Shown here one piece after another: positions 38,198-47,585 of a stretch of DNA of 64,000 bases. The stretch's first letter is position 1, and every line of letters begins with the position of its first letter. The notes below the pieces were generated by a model. It was given only the letters and a program-made list of their open reading frames with translations, ran no database searches and was not told the DNA's origin. Origin of the DNA: Trinickia dabaoshanensis. GTDB taxonomy: Bacteria > Pseudomonadota > Gammaproteobacteria > Burkholderiales > Burkholderiaceae. The position numbers and the translations under genes are program-made. Location of the stretch: contig NZ_PNYA01000010.1 in the NCBI RefSeq assembly GCF_002879885.1, positions 161,245 to 225,244 on the forward strand, in the 5' to 3' direction.

Positions 38198-39862
38198 TTA
38201 GCTCTTCGGCGCCGTGCTCACCTGCGTACCCAGCGTCGGGTCGAGGAACAGCGGCGTCGTACGCGGCGCGCTCGAGAAGTCGAACATGCTCATGATGCTG
38301 CCGGCCGTGGCATCGAACGAACCGCCGCCGATGCGCTGACCGCCGAGCCAGTTGTCCTCGATGAAGCGGACGACGGATGCTTGCGAAACGAGCGTGTGGT
38401 CGACGTAGTTCTTCTTCGCGTACGGCGAGATCACGACGAACGGGATGCGCGTGCCCGGACCGCAGCGGCCGTTCACGGGCAGACCGTTCAGGCCGGCCGG
38501 TGCCGTACCCGTGCCGCAGATGCCGCTGCCGTTCAACTGATCGGCGCTCGAGAACGAAGCCGACGTCGGCGTGACGTACTGGTGGTCGTACCAGCCGTCC
38601 GAGTCATCCCATGCGACGATCACGGCCGTGTTTTGCCAGTCGGGTTGTTGCTCGAGGAAGTTCACGACCTTCGTGACGAACGCTTGCTCGTCGAGCGGAT
38701 CCGAGTAGCCGGCGTGGCCGTCTTGGTAAGCGGGGGCCTTCACGAAGCTCACCGACGGGAAGTTGCCGGCGCTGACGGCGGCGAAGAAATCGTCGGAGTC
38801 GTACTGGTGGTTCGCGGGATCGACGGTCGACGTGTTGGGCACGTTCGTGTAGCCGACCGCGGCCATCGACGTCGGACGCGCGTGCGTCGGATTCGAAGTC
38901 GACTGGTAGTACTGGAACCAGTTGTGGTGCGGGATGTAATCGGCGGTTGCGGCACCCACGACGGTCGACGTCGTGCTGCGCGCGCAGCCCGTCGTACCGT
39001 TGCTGTTCGTCGTCGACAGGTTGAAGCCGCCCATGAAGCCGCCCCACGTGATGCTCTTCGCGTTCAGCAGGTCGCCGATGTTCTTGCCTTGCATCATGGC
39101 TTGGTCGGTCGTGCTCGAGCACACGTCGGAGCCCGGATCGACGTCGTTGATCATCGTCAAGCCGCCTTGGCCGTCGGCCGTGTAGTACGACGAGCGCGAC
39201 GATTTGACGATCTGCATGCCGTTCGTTTGACCGGCGACGACTTCGAGCGCGCCGGGCGTCGACGGGCCATACGTGTCCGTGTAGGCGTTATCGCTCATCG
39301 CGTAGTTCTGCGCGTAGTTCCACAGCGCCGTCACGGTATTGCCGTCGTAGTAGCCCATGACCTGGCCCGTCGTGCCGAATGCGCCGGCGCCGCCGCTCGT
39401 GCCGCGACCCGTGTACTTCGGGAAAAGGTCCATGAGGCCGTTGTCGTACGCTTGCTCTTCGGCCGTGTACGCATGGTTTTGATCGGCCGTGGCCGCTTGC
39501 GTGCGGTCGAGGCGGAACGGGTTCGATGCGCCCGTGCCGTTCGCGGCATTCGTCGAGTTTCCGTTAGCCGTCAAAAGTGTACCGGTCAAGCCGTTGACCG
39601 TCGGCGTGCCTGCCGCTGCCGTGAATGCCGGTTCACCCGTCGGGTTCGTTGCGTTGGGGTAGGTCGCGAAGTAGTGGTCGAACGAGACGTTTTCCCCGTA
39701 GATCACCACCACGTGTTTGATCGGCGTTGCCGTTGCGATCGAGTCTTGCGCGGAGACCGCCACGCTTGCAGGGGTGGACGGGCTGTTGCTGCTGCCGCAT
39801 GCGGCCAGCACGGCGAGCGATGCAACGGCCACTGCAACGGGGAGAAGCTTACGGCGAAACAT
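38198..39862 (-). CDS. AcpA-like acid phosphatase / phosphoesterase lipoprotein
   Basis: Exported phosphoesterase of 554 residues from the same PF04185-type superfamily as the phospholipase C at 22538. Lipobox LAAC (Cys22) after a signal peptide. The core begins IKHVVVIYGENVSFDHYFATYP, and later metal-site regions include VIVAWDDSDGWYDHQ and RIPFVVISPYAKKNYVDHTLVSQASVVRFIEDN. Asn/Thr-rich segments lie between. Paired with the di-haem peroxidase downstream. Confidence 0.88.
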   Translation of the reverse strand: MFRRKLLPVAVAVASLAVLAACGSSNSPSTPASVAVSAQDSIATATPIKHVVVIYGENVSFDHYFATYPNATNPTGEPAFTAAAGTPTVNGLTGTLLTANGNSTNAANGTGASNPFRLDRTQAATADQNHAYTAEEQAYDNGLMDLFPKYTGRGTSGGAGAFGTTGQVMGYYDGNTVTALWNYAQNYAMSDNAYTDTYGPSTPGALEVVAGQTNGMQIVKSSRSSYYTADGQGGLTMINDVDPGSDVCSSTTDQAMMQGKNIGDLLNAKSITWGGFMGGFNLSTTNSNGTTGCARSTTSTVVGAATADYIPHHNWFQYYQSTSNPTHARPTSMAAVGYTNVPNTSTVDPANHQYDSDDFFAAVSAGNFPSVSFVKAPAYQDGHAGYSDPLDEQAFVTKVVNFLEQQPDWQNTAVIVAWDDSDGWYDHQYVTPTSASFSSADQLNGSGICGTGTAPAGLNGLPVNGRCGPGTRIPFVVISPYAKKNYVDHTLVSQASVVRFIEDNWLGGQRIGGGSFDATAGSIMSMFDFSSAPRTTPLFLDPTLGTQVSTAPKS

Positions 39863-40189
39863 GGGGACGCACTCCTGGTTTGCCGTCGCCGCGCCTTCCT
39901 CGCCGAGTTCGTCATTCGATCCCGGGAGAATGAAAGCGAAGGAAAGTGCGGTGGACGGTGGTTATTTTTCGGAAGAACGGCGCATTGGACCATGCGTGTG
40001 TTAAGCGTCCGCGACACATAGCTTTCGACTCTATTTCTTAACCTTTCGATTTCATTTGTGGTGGCGTGATGGCGCGCGGGCATGCGGCGTGGCCCCGGGT
40101 GAGTGGCCGGAAGGGCGCCGAAACCGGCTACGGTATGATGTGCATCGTCAACGGCTTAGCGCCGAAAATGCATGGTTGAGGTGAAGGTG
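39863..40189. other. intergenic region between AcpA-like and Fic genes
   Basis: About 330 bases between divergent genes. It contains a TGTGT/ACACA inverted repeat near 39990-40018 and A/T-rich stretches around 40020-40060 suitable for promoters. No gene is credible here. Confidence 0.35.
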
Positions 40190-41002
40190 ATGACGCTTTT
40201 CGAGGCGCTTGGGTTTCAATGGGATCGCGCTGCTGTTCCGAAAGACATTCCGCGGTACTCGCTCGAGCGAGTCAGCTTCCGTTTCCACAAGATGTTGCCG
40301 GAGTTCGTCTGGGATGCCGGTGTCCTCGAGGGTAACCCGTTCACTTTTCCGGAAGTGAAGACCTTGCTGGACGGAATCACGGTGGGCGGCCGCAGGATCT
40401 CCGACCAAGAGCAGATTTTGAATTTGGTCGAGAGCTCGAAGCTGCTGCTCAAGCTGGTGAGAAGCGGACAGTTCTGCTTGGACAAGCAAACATTCGTGCA
40501 TTTGCATGGCCTCGTCGCACGCAACGAAGCGTTGGAATGGGGGCATTTCAGGGGGGAAGGGGATGAGTGCAACTACACCCCGGACGTCGGTTTGGGAGAG
40601 CAAGGGCGCTATACGCCCTTGCCTACGGTCAAGGGCGGGGCGAATCTAGACGCGGCATTTAGCCGTGGCCTGGCCGCGCTCAACGACGAAGTGCCCGACG
40701 CTTTCGAAAAGGGCGCGGCGTTTTTCCTGTTCGGCGCGCTGCAGCAGTTCTTCTTCGACGGAAACAAGCGGACATCCCGCTTCATGATGAACGGCGTACT
40801 GATGTCTCATGGCATCGACGCCATCAGTATCCCCGCCGCAAAGGCGCAGGTCTTCAACGAGAAGATGATTCGCTTCTATCTAAAGCGCGATGCTACTGAA
40901 ATGGTGCGATTTCTCGTGGATTGCCACCCCGAGGCCCGGCAAACGCCAGAGCCGGCACCCGGCCTGCCGCCGGCTCCGTCCGATTCCCATGCGGACGAGT
41001 GA
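40190..41002 (+). CDS. Fic family protein with Gln in place of the catalytic His
   Basis: Fic-fold protein of about 270 residues. Fic enzymes transfer AMP or other phosphate-containing groups to target proteins. The core motif HxFxDGN(G/K)R reads QFFFDGNKRTSR here, with Gln186 where the catalytic His should be. An N-terminal segment VLEGNPFTF resembles the inhibitory helix region of class II Fic proteins. The start at 40190 has GAGG 8 bases upstream; the frame is open from 40172. Base composition looks lower in GC than neighbours. Activity is doubtful. Confidence 0.85.
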   Translation: MTLFEALGFQWDRAAVPKDIPRYSLERVSFRFHKMLPEFVWDAGVLEGNPFTFPEVKTLLDGITVGGRRISDQEQILNLVESSKLLLKLVRSGQFCLDKQTFVHLHGLVARNEALEWGHFRGEGDECNYTPDVGLGEQGRYTPLPTVKGGANLDAAFSRGLAALNDEVPDAFEKGAAFFLFGALQQFFFDGNKRTSRFMMNGVLMSHGIDAISIPAAKAQVFNEKMIRFYLKRDATEMVRFLVDCHPEARQTPEPAPGLPPAPSDSHADE

Positions 41003-41046
41003 TCGATTCGCCGTTCGTTAAGGATTCGCGAAGGACCCATGCGGCA

Positions 41047-41080
41047 ATAAAAAAAGCCAACCGGAGCGACTCCGGTTGGC
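41047..41080 (-). terminator. rho-independent terminator of the second porin gene
   Basis: An 11-base perfect stem (GCCAACCGGAG) with a three-base loop. On the minus strand it is followed by a run of eight T. It may also stop transcription from the Fic gene. Confidence 0.88.
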
Positions 41081-41133
41081 TTGATACGGCGTACTGCTAG
41101 CTATTGTTCTCGTCGATTGCTCGAGCGAGTTTG

Positions 41134-42300
41134 TTAGAACTTGTGGCGCAGGCCCAGAGCGACGAGCTCTTGGCTGTTCGTGCCGCTGTAGCCGTACGAG
41201 CCGATCGACGCTTGGGCAGGAATGCTGCCGCCGGCGCCGTCACCCGTATTGCCGCTGGCGTGCTGATATGCGCCAACGAGGTACACGTCGGTGCGCTTCG
41301 ACAGGTTGTAGTCCGCGCCCAGCGAAGCTTGGTGATACGTCGCCGACGTGTCGCCGCTCGCCTTCATATACGTGTAGCCCAGGCCCAGCAGCAGAGCCGG
41401 CGTTGCTTGGTAGTTGAAGAAGCCGCTACCCGAGTTGTACTTTTCGGTCGAACCGAAACCCGAGAACGCATCGGGCTTGTACTGCGCGTTGCTGTAGCTC
41501 AGACCCATCGTGAACGGACCGACCGTGTATTGACCGGCAACGCGCGCGATGCCGATCGACTTCGCCGTTTGGTAGCCGTCGTTGACCGGATCGACGTCGA
41601 ATGGGCCGTCCGACGTACCGTTCCACGTCGTGCGATGGTTAGCCGTCAGCGTGTTCGTGTTGTCTGCGTGGAAGTAGCCGGCAGCTACAGCGATCGGACC
41701 GTTGGTATACGAAGCCGCGAGCGACCACGTTTGGCCAGAGCCCGTCGAACCCGCGACGCCGCCGAACGCATACATGCCCTCGGCTTGGAAGCCGGCGTAG
41801 TTCTGCGACACGTACTTGATCGCGTTGTTCGTACGCGAGCTGTTGTCGTAGTTGTCGACGTCGCCCGGCGTGGCGAACGCGCTACCGAAGTAGTTGTCGG
41901 CCGTGATGCCTTGGACCATGTCGACAACCGGGTCGTACTGGCGGCCCAGCGTCAACGTACCGTACGTTTGGCTCGTCAGGCCGACGAAGGCTTGACGGCC
42001 GAATTCGCGGCCGCCTTGGCCCAACGTGCCGTTTTGCGGGTTGAAGCCGTTTTCCAATTGGAAGATGGCTGCCAGGCCGCCGCCCAGATCTTCTTGACCC
42101 TTGAGGCCCCAGCGCGTGCCGGCCAAGTCGCCGCCGCTCGTATTGCCGAGCGCCCACAGGTTCTTATTGCCTTGGGCGTTGTGCACGTACGTGAGCGACT
42201 CGTCGATTACGCCATAAAGCGTGACGCTCGATTGAGCGTGCGCGGCACCGGCAGCGCCGAGCAGGGCGAGCGAGAGGGTTGACAGAGCGATTTTTTTCAT
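41134..42300 (-). CDS. general porin of the Burkholderia OmpC-like type
   Basis: Outer-membrane channel of 388 residues. Signal peptide MKKIALSTLSLALLGAAGAAHA, then QSSVTLYGVIDESLTYVHN and GTRWGLKGQEDLGGGLAAIFQLENGFN, and a terminal Phe. The start at 42300 is chosen from two adjacent ATG codons because GGAGAA is then better spaced. Same family as the porin at 27247 but clearly diverged. Confidence 0.95.
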   Translation of the reverse strand: MKKIALSTLSLALLGAAGAAHAQSSVTLYGVIDESLTYVHNAQGNKNLWALGNTSGGDLAGTRWGLKGQEDLGGGLAAIFQLENGFNPQNGTLGQGGREFGRQAFVGLTSQTYGTLTLGRQYDPVVDMVQGITADNYFGSAFATPGDVDNYDNSSRTNNAIKYVSQNYAGFQAEGMYAFGGVAGSTGSGQTWSLAASYTNGPIAVAAGYFHADNTNTLTANHRTTWNGTSDGPFDVDPVNDGYQTAKSIGIARVAGQYTVGPFTMGLSYSNAQYKPDAFSGFGSTEKYNSGSGFFNYQATPALLLGLGYTYMKASGDTSATYHQASLGADYNLSKRTDVYLVGAYQHASGNTGDGAGGSIPAQASIGSYGYSGTNSQELVALGLRHKF

Positions 42301-42676
42301 CATTTCTCCACGCGAAGCGTTTATTAGACTGTTGCGGGAAGGAGAATAGCGCAACGTCATTGAAAGGTTGAATGGAAAAAAACGCACTGTCGTCAAAAGG
42401 AAACACGCGCGCCGATAGCGCGCAAAAATGGCATATAGGATTATTGTTGACTTTGAAATACTGAATTAGAGAAAGCGCAAAACTGCGGCGCAATTGCACA
42501 AGTTTTCCCAACGTCTGGGCACCGCGCACAGCTTGGGTTCCAAACGTGCCGCGGAGAAGCAGCGCGGCGCGATGGATCGGTGCGCAGCGCACATCTATGC
42601 GGCACGATGCCCTACGACGGGACGAATATGGCGACTAGACAAACTCAACCGAATATGTCTTAGCGTGCGGTGCAAT
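42301..42676. other. intergenic region upstream of the porin gene
   Basis: About 375 bases. The part from 42360 to 42480 is rich in A and T and must contain the porin promoter. I see no convincing -35/-10 pair, gene or repeat. Confidence 0.35.
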
Positions 42677-43585
42677 TTAATGATCAGTCTTATCGGTCTG
42701 TCCACGCAATTGCACTCGCCCGTGGCGCCGCCCACGCGCCGCCGCGTATTCGGCGCCGAGCAATAGCACCGCGGCGGAAAAGTACAGCCACATCAACAAC
42801 ACCGCGAGCGATCCGGCGGCACCGAACGCATTCGAGAGTCCGGCATGTGCGAGATAAAGCGCGAACAGTTTCTTGCCGGCGGTGAACAGGAATGCGGCGA
42901 CGACTCCGCCCGTCAAAGCGTCGTGCCATGCGACACGGGCATCGGGCAAGAATTTGAGCAGCGCGGCGAAGGCGAACGCCAATACGACGATGCCGAGCAC
43001 GAGTTGCAAGATGTTGCCGATGACGACGAACGGGGTGCCGCCCAACAGCCAGTCGCCGATGTAGGTGACGACGGTATCGAGTACGAGCGAAACGATCGCG
43101 AGAAAGGCGACGCCGAGGACCAGGCCGAATGAAATCAATCTAACCTTGACGAGTGCGATCACGCTCGAGACGCGCTGCGACGCATCGGCCGGCCATACCA
43201 CCGACAGCGCTGTATTGAGCGAGGCGAACGTCGCCGAAGCGCCTAGCGCGAGCGCGGCGAACGAAATGACGGCGGCCAGCCCGCCCGAGCCGCTGTTCGA
43301 GCGCGCGTTGACCACGATCATTTGGATGGCGGCGGCCGCTTCGTCGCCGATCAACAAATGCGCATCCTGAAAGATCTGTCCGCGTATCGCATTGGTGCCG
43401 AAGAACCAGCCGGCCACGGCAATCACCATGACGAGCATCGGTGCAAGCGAGAAAGCCGAGTAAAAGGCGATGCCGGCCGCCATCGTCGTGCAGCGGTCAT
43501 TGCCGAAGTGTTGCACCGCATCGACGGCGCAAGCCCCCTCGGTGCGCGCGGCACTCGGCAAACGATTCAGCGAGAAAGAAGTCAT
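42677..43585 (-). CDS. YihY/BrkB family inner-membrane protein
   Basis: Polytopic membrane protein of 302 residues. The family core is clear: TTMAAGIAFYSAFSLAPMLVMVIAVAGW, then LGVAFLAIVSLVLDTVVTYIGDWL and GGVVAAFLFTAGKKLFALYL. Previously annotated in various species as ribonuclease BN, which is considered wrong. Role unknown. The basic C terminus is cytoplasmic. Start at 43585 (MTSFSLNRLPS). Confidence 0.9.
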   Translation of the reverse strand: MTSFSLNRLPSAARTEGACAVDAVQHFGNDRCTTMAAGIAFYSAFSLAPMLVMVIAVAGWFFGTNAIRGQIFQDAHLLIGDEAAAAIQMIVVNARSNSGSGGLAAVISFAALALGASATFASLNTALSVVWPADASQRVSSVIALVKVRLISFGLVLGVAFLAIVSLVLDTVVTYIGDWLLGGTPFVVIGNILQLVLGIVVLAFAFAALLKFLPDARVAWHDALTGGVVAAFLFTAGKKLFALYLAHAGLSNAFGAAGSLAVLLMWLYFSAAVLLLGAEYAAARGRRHGRVQLRGQTDKTDH

Positions 43586-43846
43586 GGATCGATCCCCGTG
43601 CGTTTGCATCGTACTTGCTTGCAACCGTTGCAGGCAGCATGCCCGCATCGTCCGCACGAGGATTGCCGCCCACCGCAAGCGCCAGCGTGCAGGCGACCGT
43701 GCGCGAAAAGCCTCGCATTTAACAAAAATTTACCGCTGCGCCCGGCTCGACCGACTAGAGTGCAGGATTGCCCCCTTTTTATTTTGTCGAGGGGCAAATC
43801 AATCGACCCATGCAACACGGGTCAACGATCCGAAGCGGGGGAAACT

Positions 43847-44098
43847 ATGCAACACGGAATCATTGCCTGGCTCATCATCGGCGCCATTGCCGGATGGCTG
43901 GCCGGTCTGCTCGTTAAAGGCAGCGGCTTCGGCATCGTCGTCGATATCATCGTCGGCATAGTCGGCGCCTTCATCGGCGGTTGGCTGGCCGGTATCCTTC
44001 ACCTTTCGATCGGCGGCGGATGGATCAGCTCGATCATCACGGCGGTCATCGGCGCGGTGATTCTGCTTTTCGTCATTCGATTGTTCAAGCGATCGTAG
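43847..44098 (+). CDS. GlsB/YeaQ/YmgE family stress-associated membrane protein
   Basis: Small inner-membrane protein of 83 residues, nearly all hydrophobic. Gly-rich repeats (IIGAIAGWLAGLLVKGSGFG, VDIIVGIVGAFIGGWLAGIL) fit the transglycosylase-associated family. Its 3' end overlaps the convergent LysR gene by 14 bases. Usually induced by stress; no regulatory site is evident here. Confidence 0.92.
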   Translation: MQHGIIAWLIIGAIAGWLAGLLVKGSGFGIVVDIIVGIVGAFIGGWLAGILHLSIGGGWISSIITAVIGAVILLFVIRLFKRS

Positions 44099-44993
44099 CG
44101 ACCGCGGCCGGCGCGGCGCGCTGGCGTTTGAGCGCGGCGCGCGCGAACGCGACGAAGTGGCGGGTGACGACATCCTCACGGCCTGCTTGCCAGGCCAGGC
44201 CGACGCGCCAGCGCGCGTGCGGCCCTTGGAGCGTGAGCACCGTGGCGTCGCGCAGGAGATGACCCATACGCGAAGGGACGAACGCGACGCCTACGCCCGC
44301 CGCGACCGTTGCCAGCACCGATTGCACGTCCTGTGCTTCTTGCACGATCCGCGGGATGAAACCGCGCTCGGCACACCAGCGATCGACCTGGTCGGCCGTT
44401 CCCGCTTGCCGCGCCCGCGTGAGCGCAACGAAGCCGATCTCGTTCAGGACGTTCAAATCGGCCGGTAGCCGCTTGATCTTCGCTTCTTGCGGGATCGCCA
44501 GTGCCAGCGATTCCTCGACGATCGGAAACGTGGCGAGTTCATCGCTGCTCGATATGCGCATGAAGCCGACATCGAGCGTGCCGGCAAGCAGCCGGCGCGT
44601 TTGTTCGGCCGACGAGAGATCGACGAGCGTCACGTTCACGTTCGGATGCAAGCGCCGGAAGTCGGCAATCAAGCGCGGGGCAATCGTGAGCACCGAGAGA
44701 CACAGGCCCACGCGAAGGCGGCCGCGCTTGCCGCCGCTCGCCTCTTTTGCGCGCAGCAACATGTCGTCCGCATCGCGCACGAGTGCGGTGGCGTCGGGCA
44801 AAAAGTCGGCGCCGAAACGCGTCAACTGCGCGCCGTGCCTGCCGCGTTCGAATAGCCGCGCGCCGAGGCTCGTTTCGAGCGCGCCGATCTGCTTGCTCAA
44901 TGCTGGCTGGCTCGTGTGCAGGGCATCGGCGGCACGGCCGAAGTGCCCGAGTTCGGACACGGTCAGGAATGCGCGGAGGAGTTTGAGTTCCAT
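44085..44993 (-). CDS. LysR family transcriptional regulator
   Basis: Regulator of 302 residues beginning MELKLLRAFLTVSELGHFGRAADALHTSQPALSKQIGALE, a canonical LysR helix-turn-helix. The effector domain follows (LRVGLCLSVLTIAPRLIADFR). Start at 44993 follows the usual family start rather than the 10-residue extension. Divergent from the nitrilase homologue, a candidate target. Confidence 0.92.
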   Translation of the reverse strand: MELKLLRAFLTVSELGHFGRAADALHTSQPALSKQIGALETSLGARLFERGRHGAQLTRFGADFLPDATALVRDADDMLLRAKEASGGKRGRLRVGLCLSVLTIAPRLIADFRRLHPNVNVTLVDLSSAEQTRRLLAGTLDVGFMRISSSDELATFPIVEESLALAIPQEAKIKRLPADLNVLNEIGFVALTRARQAGTADQVDRWCAERGFIPRIVQEAQDVQSVLATVAAGVGVAFVPSRMGHLLRDATVLTLQGPHARWRVGLAWQAGREDVVTRHFVAFARAALKRQRAAPAAVATIA

Positions 44994-45087
44994 TCGATAA
45001 AAGAATCGAACCGGTAAAAGCATTCATTTTACTAATCGATGGTGCGGCGATCCAATAGCGATATTGCATCGCCGATTCGCTCACGCC

Positions 45088-46044
45088 ATGTCCAGCCCTT
45101 CCGCTTTACCGCTTCGTGTCGCCGCTTTGCCTTTCGCGTCGGCGTGCGCAGCGCGAGAAAAGCCGCCGTTCGCCGCGATCGCCGAGCGGCTGAACGAACT
45201 CGCCCGCGAGCACGTGAGCTTGGCCGTATTTCCCGAGATGAGCCTGGTGGGCGCCGCCCGCATGGAGCGGCTGCGCCGCACTGAACTCGAAGCGCTCTCG
45301 GAGCCGCTCGACGGGCCTTCGATCGCCGCCGTCTCGCGCGCGGTCGAAATGAGCGGCGTGGCGGCGGGCGTCGGATGGATCGAGCGCGCGAACGACGGCG
45401 CGCTCTACAACAGTTACGTCGTATGCATGCCCGACGGTGCGCGGCATGTCCATCGCAAGCTGTACCCGATGGAGAGCCCGCATTTGCGCAGCGGGGCGCT
45501 GTTCGACGTGTTCGATACGCCGTGGGGGATCAAGATGAGCATCTTGATCGGCGCGGACAATTACATGCCGGAGAATGCGCGTGTGGCGGCGCTCAAGGGC
45601 GCGACTTTGCTCGTTGCGCCGCATCGCAGCAGCGTCGGGCCCGGCGTTTCGCTTCGGCCCGACTGGTTGGCGCGTTCCATACCGGCACGCGCGGGCGAGA
45701 ACGGGATGTTCGCTGTACTTTGCGATGCCCGGGCGGAACCGAGAGGCGCATGCAAGCCCGGCGAGGCGATGATCGCCGATCCGTGCGGCGTCGTGATTGC
45801 GCGAGGCGAGCACCCGGAACGCCCGATGGCGACCGCGTCCATCGATCCCGAACTTGCGCGGCACAGCGAGGCACGCCGCTGGCTGACCGCGCGCAGGCCG
45901 GAATTGTATGCCTCGTTGATCGCCTCGGAAGCGAAGGAGGGGGGCGATGCGCGACCCTGGGCGCAGCCAGAACGAGAGGTGCGCGCGCGCGGGTCCGTGG
46001 CGGTGAGCTTCGCGGTCGTCGGACGAAAGCGGCCGATCCGGTAG
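45088..46044 (+). CDS. carbon-nitrogen hydrolase (nitrilase superfamily) homologue lacking the catalytic Cys
   Basis: Protein of 318 residues with the nitrilase fold. Two of the three catalytic residues are present: Glu50 in VFPEMS and Lys124 in HRKLYPME. The nucleophile region, normally ICYD or similar, reads ILIGADNYMPE, so position 155 is Gly (codon GGC at 45550). Without Cys, hydrolysis by the usual mechanism is not expected. The remainder (VAALKGATLLVAPH) is family-typical. Divergent from a LysR regulator. Confidence 0.82.
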   Translation: MSSPSALPLRVAALPFASACAAREKPPFAAIAERLNELAREHVSLAVFPEMSLVGAARMERLRRTELEALSEPLDGPSIAAVSRAVEMSGVAAGVGWIERANDGALYNSYVVCMPDGARHVHRKLYPMESPHLRSGALFDVFDTPWGIKMSILIGADNYMPENARVAALKGATLLVAPHRSSVGPGVSLRPDWLARSIPARAGENGMFAVLCDARAEPRGACKPGEAMIADPCGVVIARGEHPERPMATASIDPELARHSEARRWLTARRPELYASLIASEAKEGGDARPWAQPEREVRARGSVAVSFAVVGRKRPIR

Positions 46045-46061
46045 TGCCGGACCGACCGCAC

Positions 46062-46610
46062 CTATCGGCGATCGGTACGCAAGAGTCCGTAAATGGCGCC
46101 GTCCGAGATCTCGTCGTCGATGATCCAGCGTTCGCGTAGTAAGCCTTCTTTGACGAAGCCGAGGCGTTCGAGCACGCGTGCCGAAGGCGTATTGCGCGGA
46201 TCGATTTCCGCTTCCAGGCGATGCAGCCGCAACAGGTCGAACGCGCAATCGACGGCCGCTCCCGCGGCTTCGGTCATATAGCCGTGGCCCCAGAACGGAC
46301 GATGCAAACCGAAGCCGATTTCCGCGCGTTTGGAGACTAGGTCGGCATTGAACAGACAGCAGGTGCCGATCGTTTCGTTGGTCGCCGTAAGATCGATGGC
46401 CCAGAAAATCTCCGTTTGGGTGACCGAGCCTTGCATGCGGCGGGCGACATAGTCGACGGCCTGTTCGTAGCGCTTCATCACGGGAAAGGACCAGTAGCGC
46501 ATGAACTCCACATCCGAATACATGGCGAACAGGGGGCTGGCATCTTCCGTTCGCAGGGGGCGCAGCGTCAGGCGCGCCGTGGATAGCGTGGAGACATCGT
46601 GTAGCGGCAT
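46062..46610 (-). CDS. GNAT N-acetyltransferase (RimJ/RimL-like)
   Basis: Acetyltransferase of 182 residues. Begins with TARLTLRPLRTEDASPLFAMYSD, typical of the RimJ/RimL subgroup. The acetyl-CoA loop region is AEIGFGLHRPFWGHGYMTEAA, and NTPSARVLERLGFVKEG ends the fold. Substrate unknown. Start at 46610. Confidence 0.9.
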   Translation of the reverse strand: MPLHDVSTLSTARLTLRPLRTEDASPLFAMYSDVEFMRYWSFPVMKRYEQAVDYVARRMQGSVTQTEIFWAIDLTATNETIGTCCLFNADLVSKRAEIGFGLHRPFWGHGYMTEAAGAAVDCAFDLLRLHRLEAEIDPRNTPSARVLERLGFVKEGLLRERWIIDDEISDGAIYGLLRTDRR

Positions 46611-46683
46611 GTGAATTCGTTCTTTGGCAGGCGCATCGATGCTTCGCAGTGTATACCGGCAGGTGGTCCGCATTAAGCGGCGG

Positions 46684-46995
46684 CTAATCCGGCTGCATGC
46701 CTCGACACTGCGCGTCGTACCACCGATCGACCTGATGCTGGGCTGCTTGCAGGTCTTCCGGATAGTACGGATCGAAGAACGGCGACGGTTGGTATCCGGC
46801 TTCTTCGAGCGCGGCCAATTCGCTCAAGTTGCGTTCGCGTGTGAGCGGCGCGCCGTTTTTCAGCGCCGTTAGATCGCGGCACTGTGCGGCGCTCAGCGGG
46901 GCGTAGCCGCTTTGCGGCGCGCCCTGGACAGCGCAGCCGGCAAGCGACAACGTCAATACGCAAAGGAGCGTGATCGTGTGCGACGTGTATTTCAT
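46684..46995 (-). CDS. DUF4148 family putative lipoprotein (103 aa)
   Basis: Exported small protein with signal peptide and lipobox LAGC. The DUF4148 core is seen in LTRERNLSELAALEEAGYQPS and PYYPEDLQAAQHQVDRWY. GAGG precedes the ATG at 46995. Same family as the protein at 25415-25780, but lipidated and lacking the Ala/Gly-rich tail. Confidence 0.82.
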   Translation of the reverse strand: MKYTSHTITLLCVLTLSLAGCAVQGAPQSGYAPLSAAQCRDLTALKNGAPLTRERNLSELAALEEAGYQPSPFFDPYYPEDLQAAQHQVDRWYDAQCRGMQPD

Positions 46996-47186
46996 CTCGG
47001 GCCTCCTGACGATGACCACGAGTTTCTCACGCAAAGGGTATTCCCCGCTGGCGCGAGTCCGATGAAAAGCAGCCGCCGGGTAGACGATGTGCGGACGGCC
47101 GGATGATCGCGTAACCGCGATACAAGGCGATGATCCGACTTGGGGTGACGGTTCGTTGCGCACGCAAGGCGCAACGGGCGGCACAG

Positions 47187-47456
47187 TTAACGCCGGCGAA
47201 ACTGCTGCGGCCGGGCCGCACCGGAGCCGGCGCGTTCGTCTTTGTGTCGGTAATTGATGCGACCTTTAGTCAGGTCGTAAAGCGATAATTCCAGTCTTAC
47301 GCGGTCGCCGGCCAGGATGCGGATATGGTTTTTCTTCAGTCGGCCGGCCGCATAGGCGGCGATGATGGTTCCGTTCTCGAGCGTGACGCGGTAGCGGCTG
47401 TCGGGCAGCACTTCTTCAACGACGCCGTCTAGTTCAAGCAACTCTTCCTTTGCCAA
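47187..47456 (-). CDS. infA: translation initiation factor IF-1 (paralogue)
   Basis: S1-like OB-fold protein of 89 residues that binds the ribosomal A site. [24 protein letters not shown] and [29 protein letters not shown] match IF-1. Canonical IF-1 is about 72 residues; this one has a C-terminal basic extension ending QQFRRR. It lies downstream of a cold-shock gene outside a ribosomal operon, so it is probably the second infA copy known in these bacteria. Confidence 0.94.
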   Translation of the reverse strand: MAKEELLELDGVVEEVLPDSRYRVTLENGTIIAAYAAGRLKKNHIRILAGDRVRLELSLYDLTKGRINYRHKDERAGSGAARPQQFRRR

Positions 47457-47585
47457 ATTGATATCCCCAGTGTTTGCGGCCGTGCCGTGCCGGAGTGGTA
47501 AACCGAGGGCACAGGCTGACGGCCGTGATGTTTCCGGCGCCTCGCGCCGTATGCCGGCGCGTGTGACGGGAAGTGCTTGCAGCGA

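Noticed and set aside
38090..40021. Plus-strand ORF of 643 codons
   Set aside because: Antisense shadow of the AcpA-like gene; Arg/Val-rich low-complexity product, and it runs through the terminator at 38108-38137.
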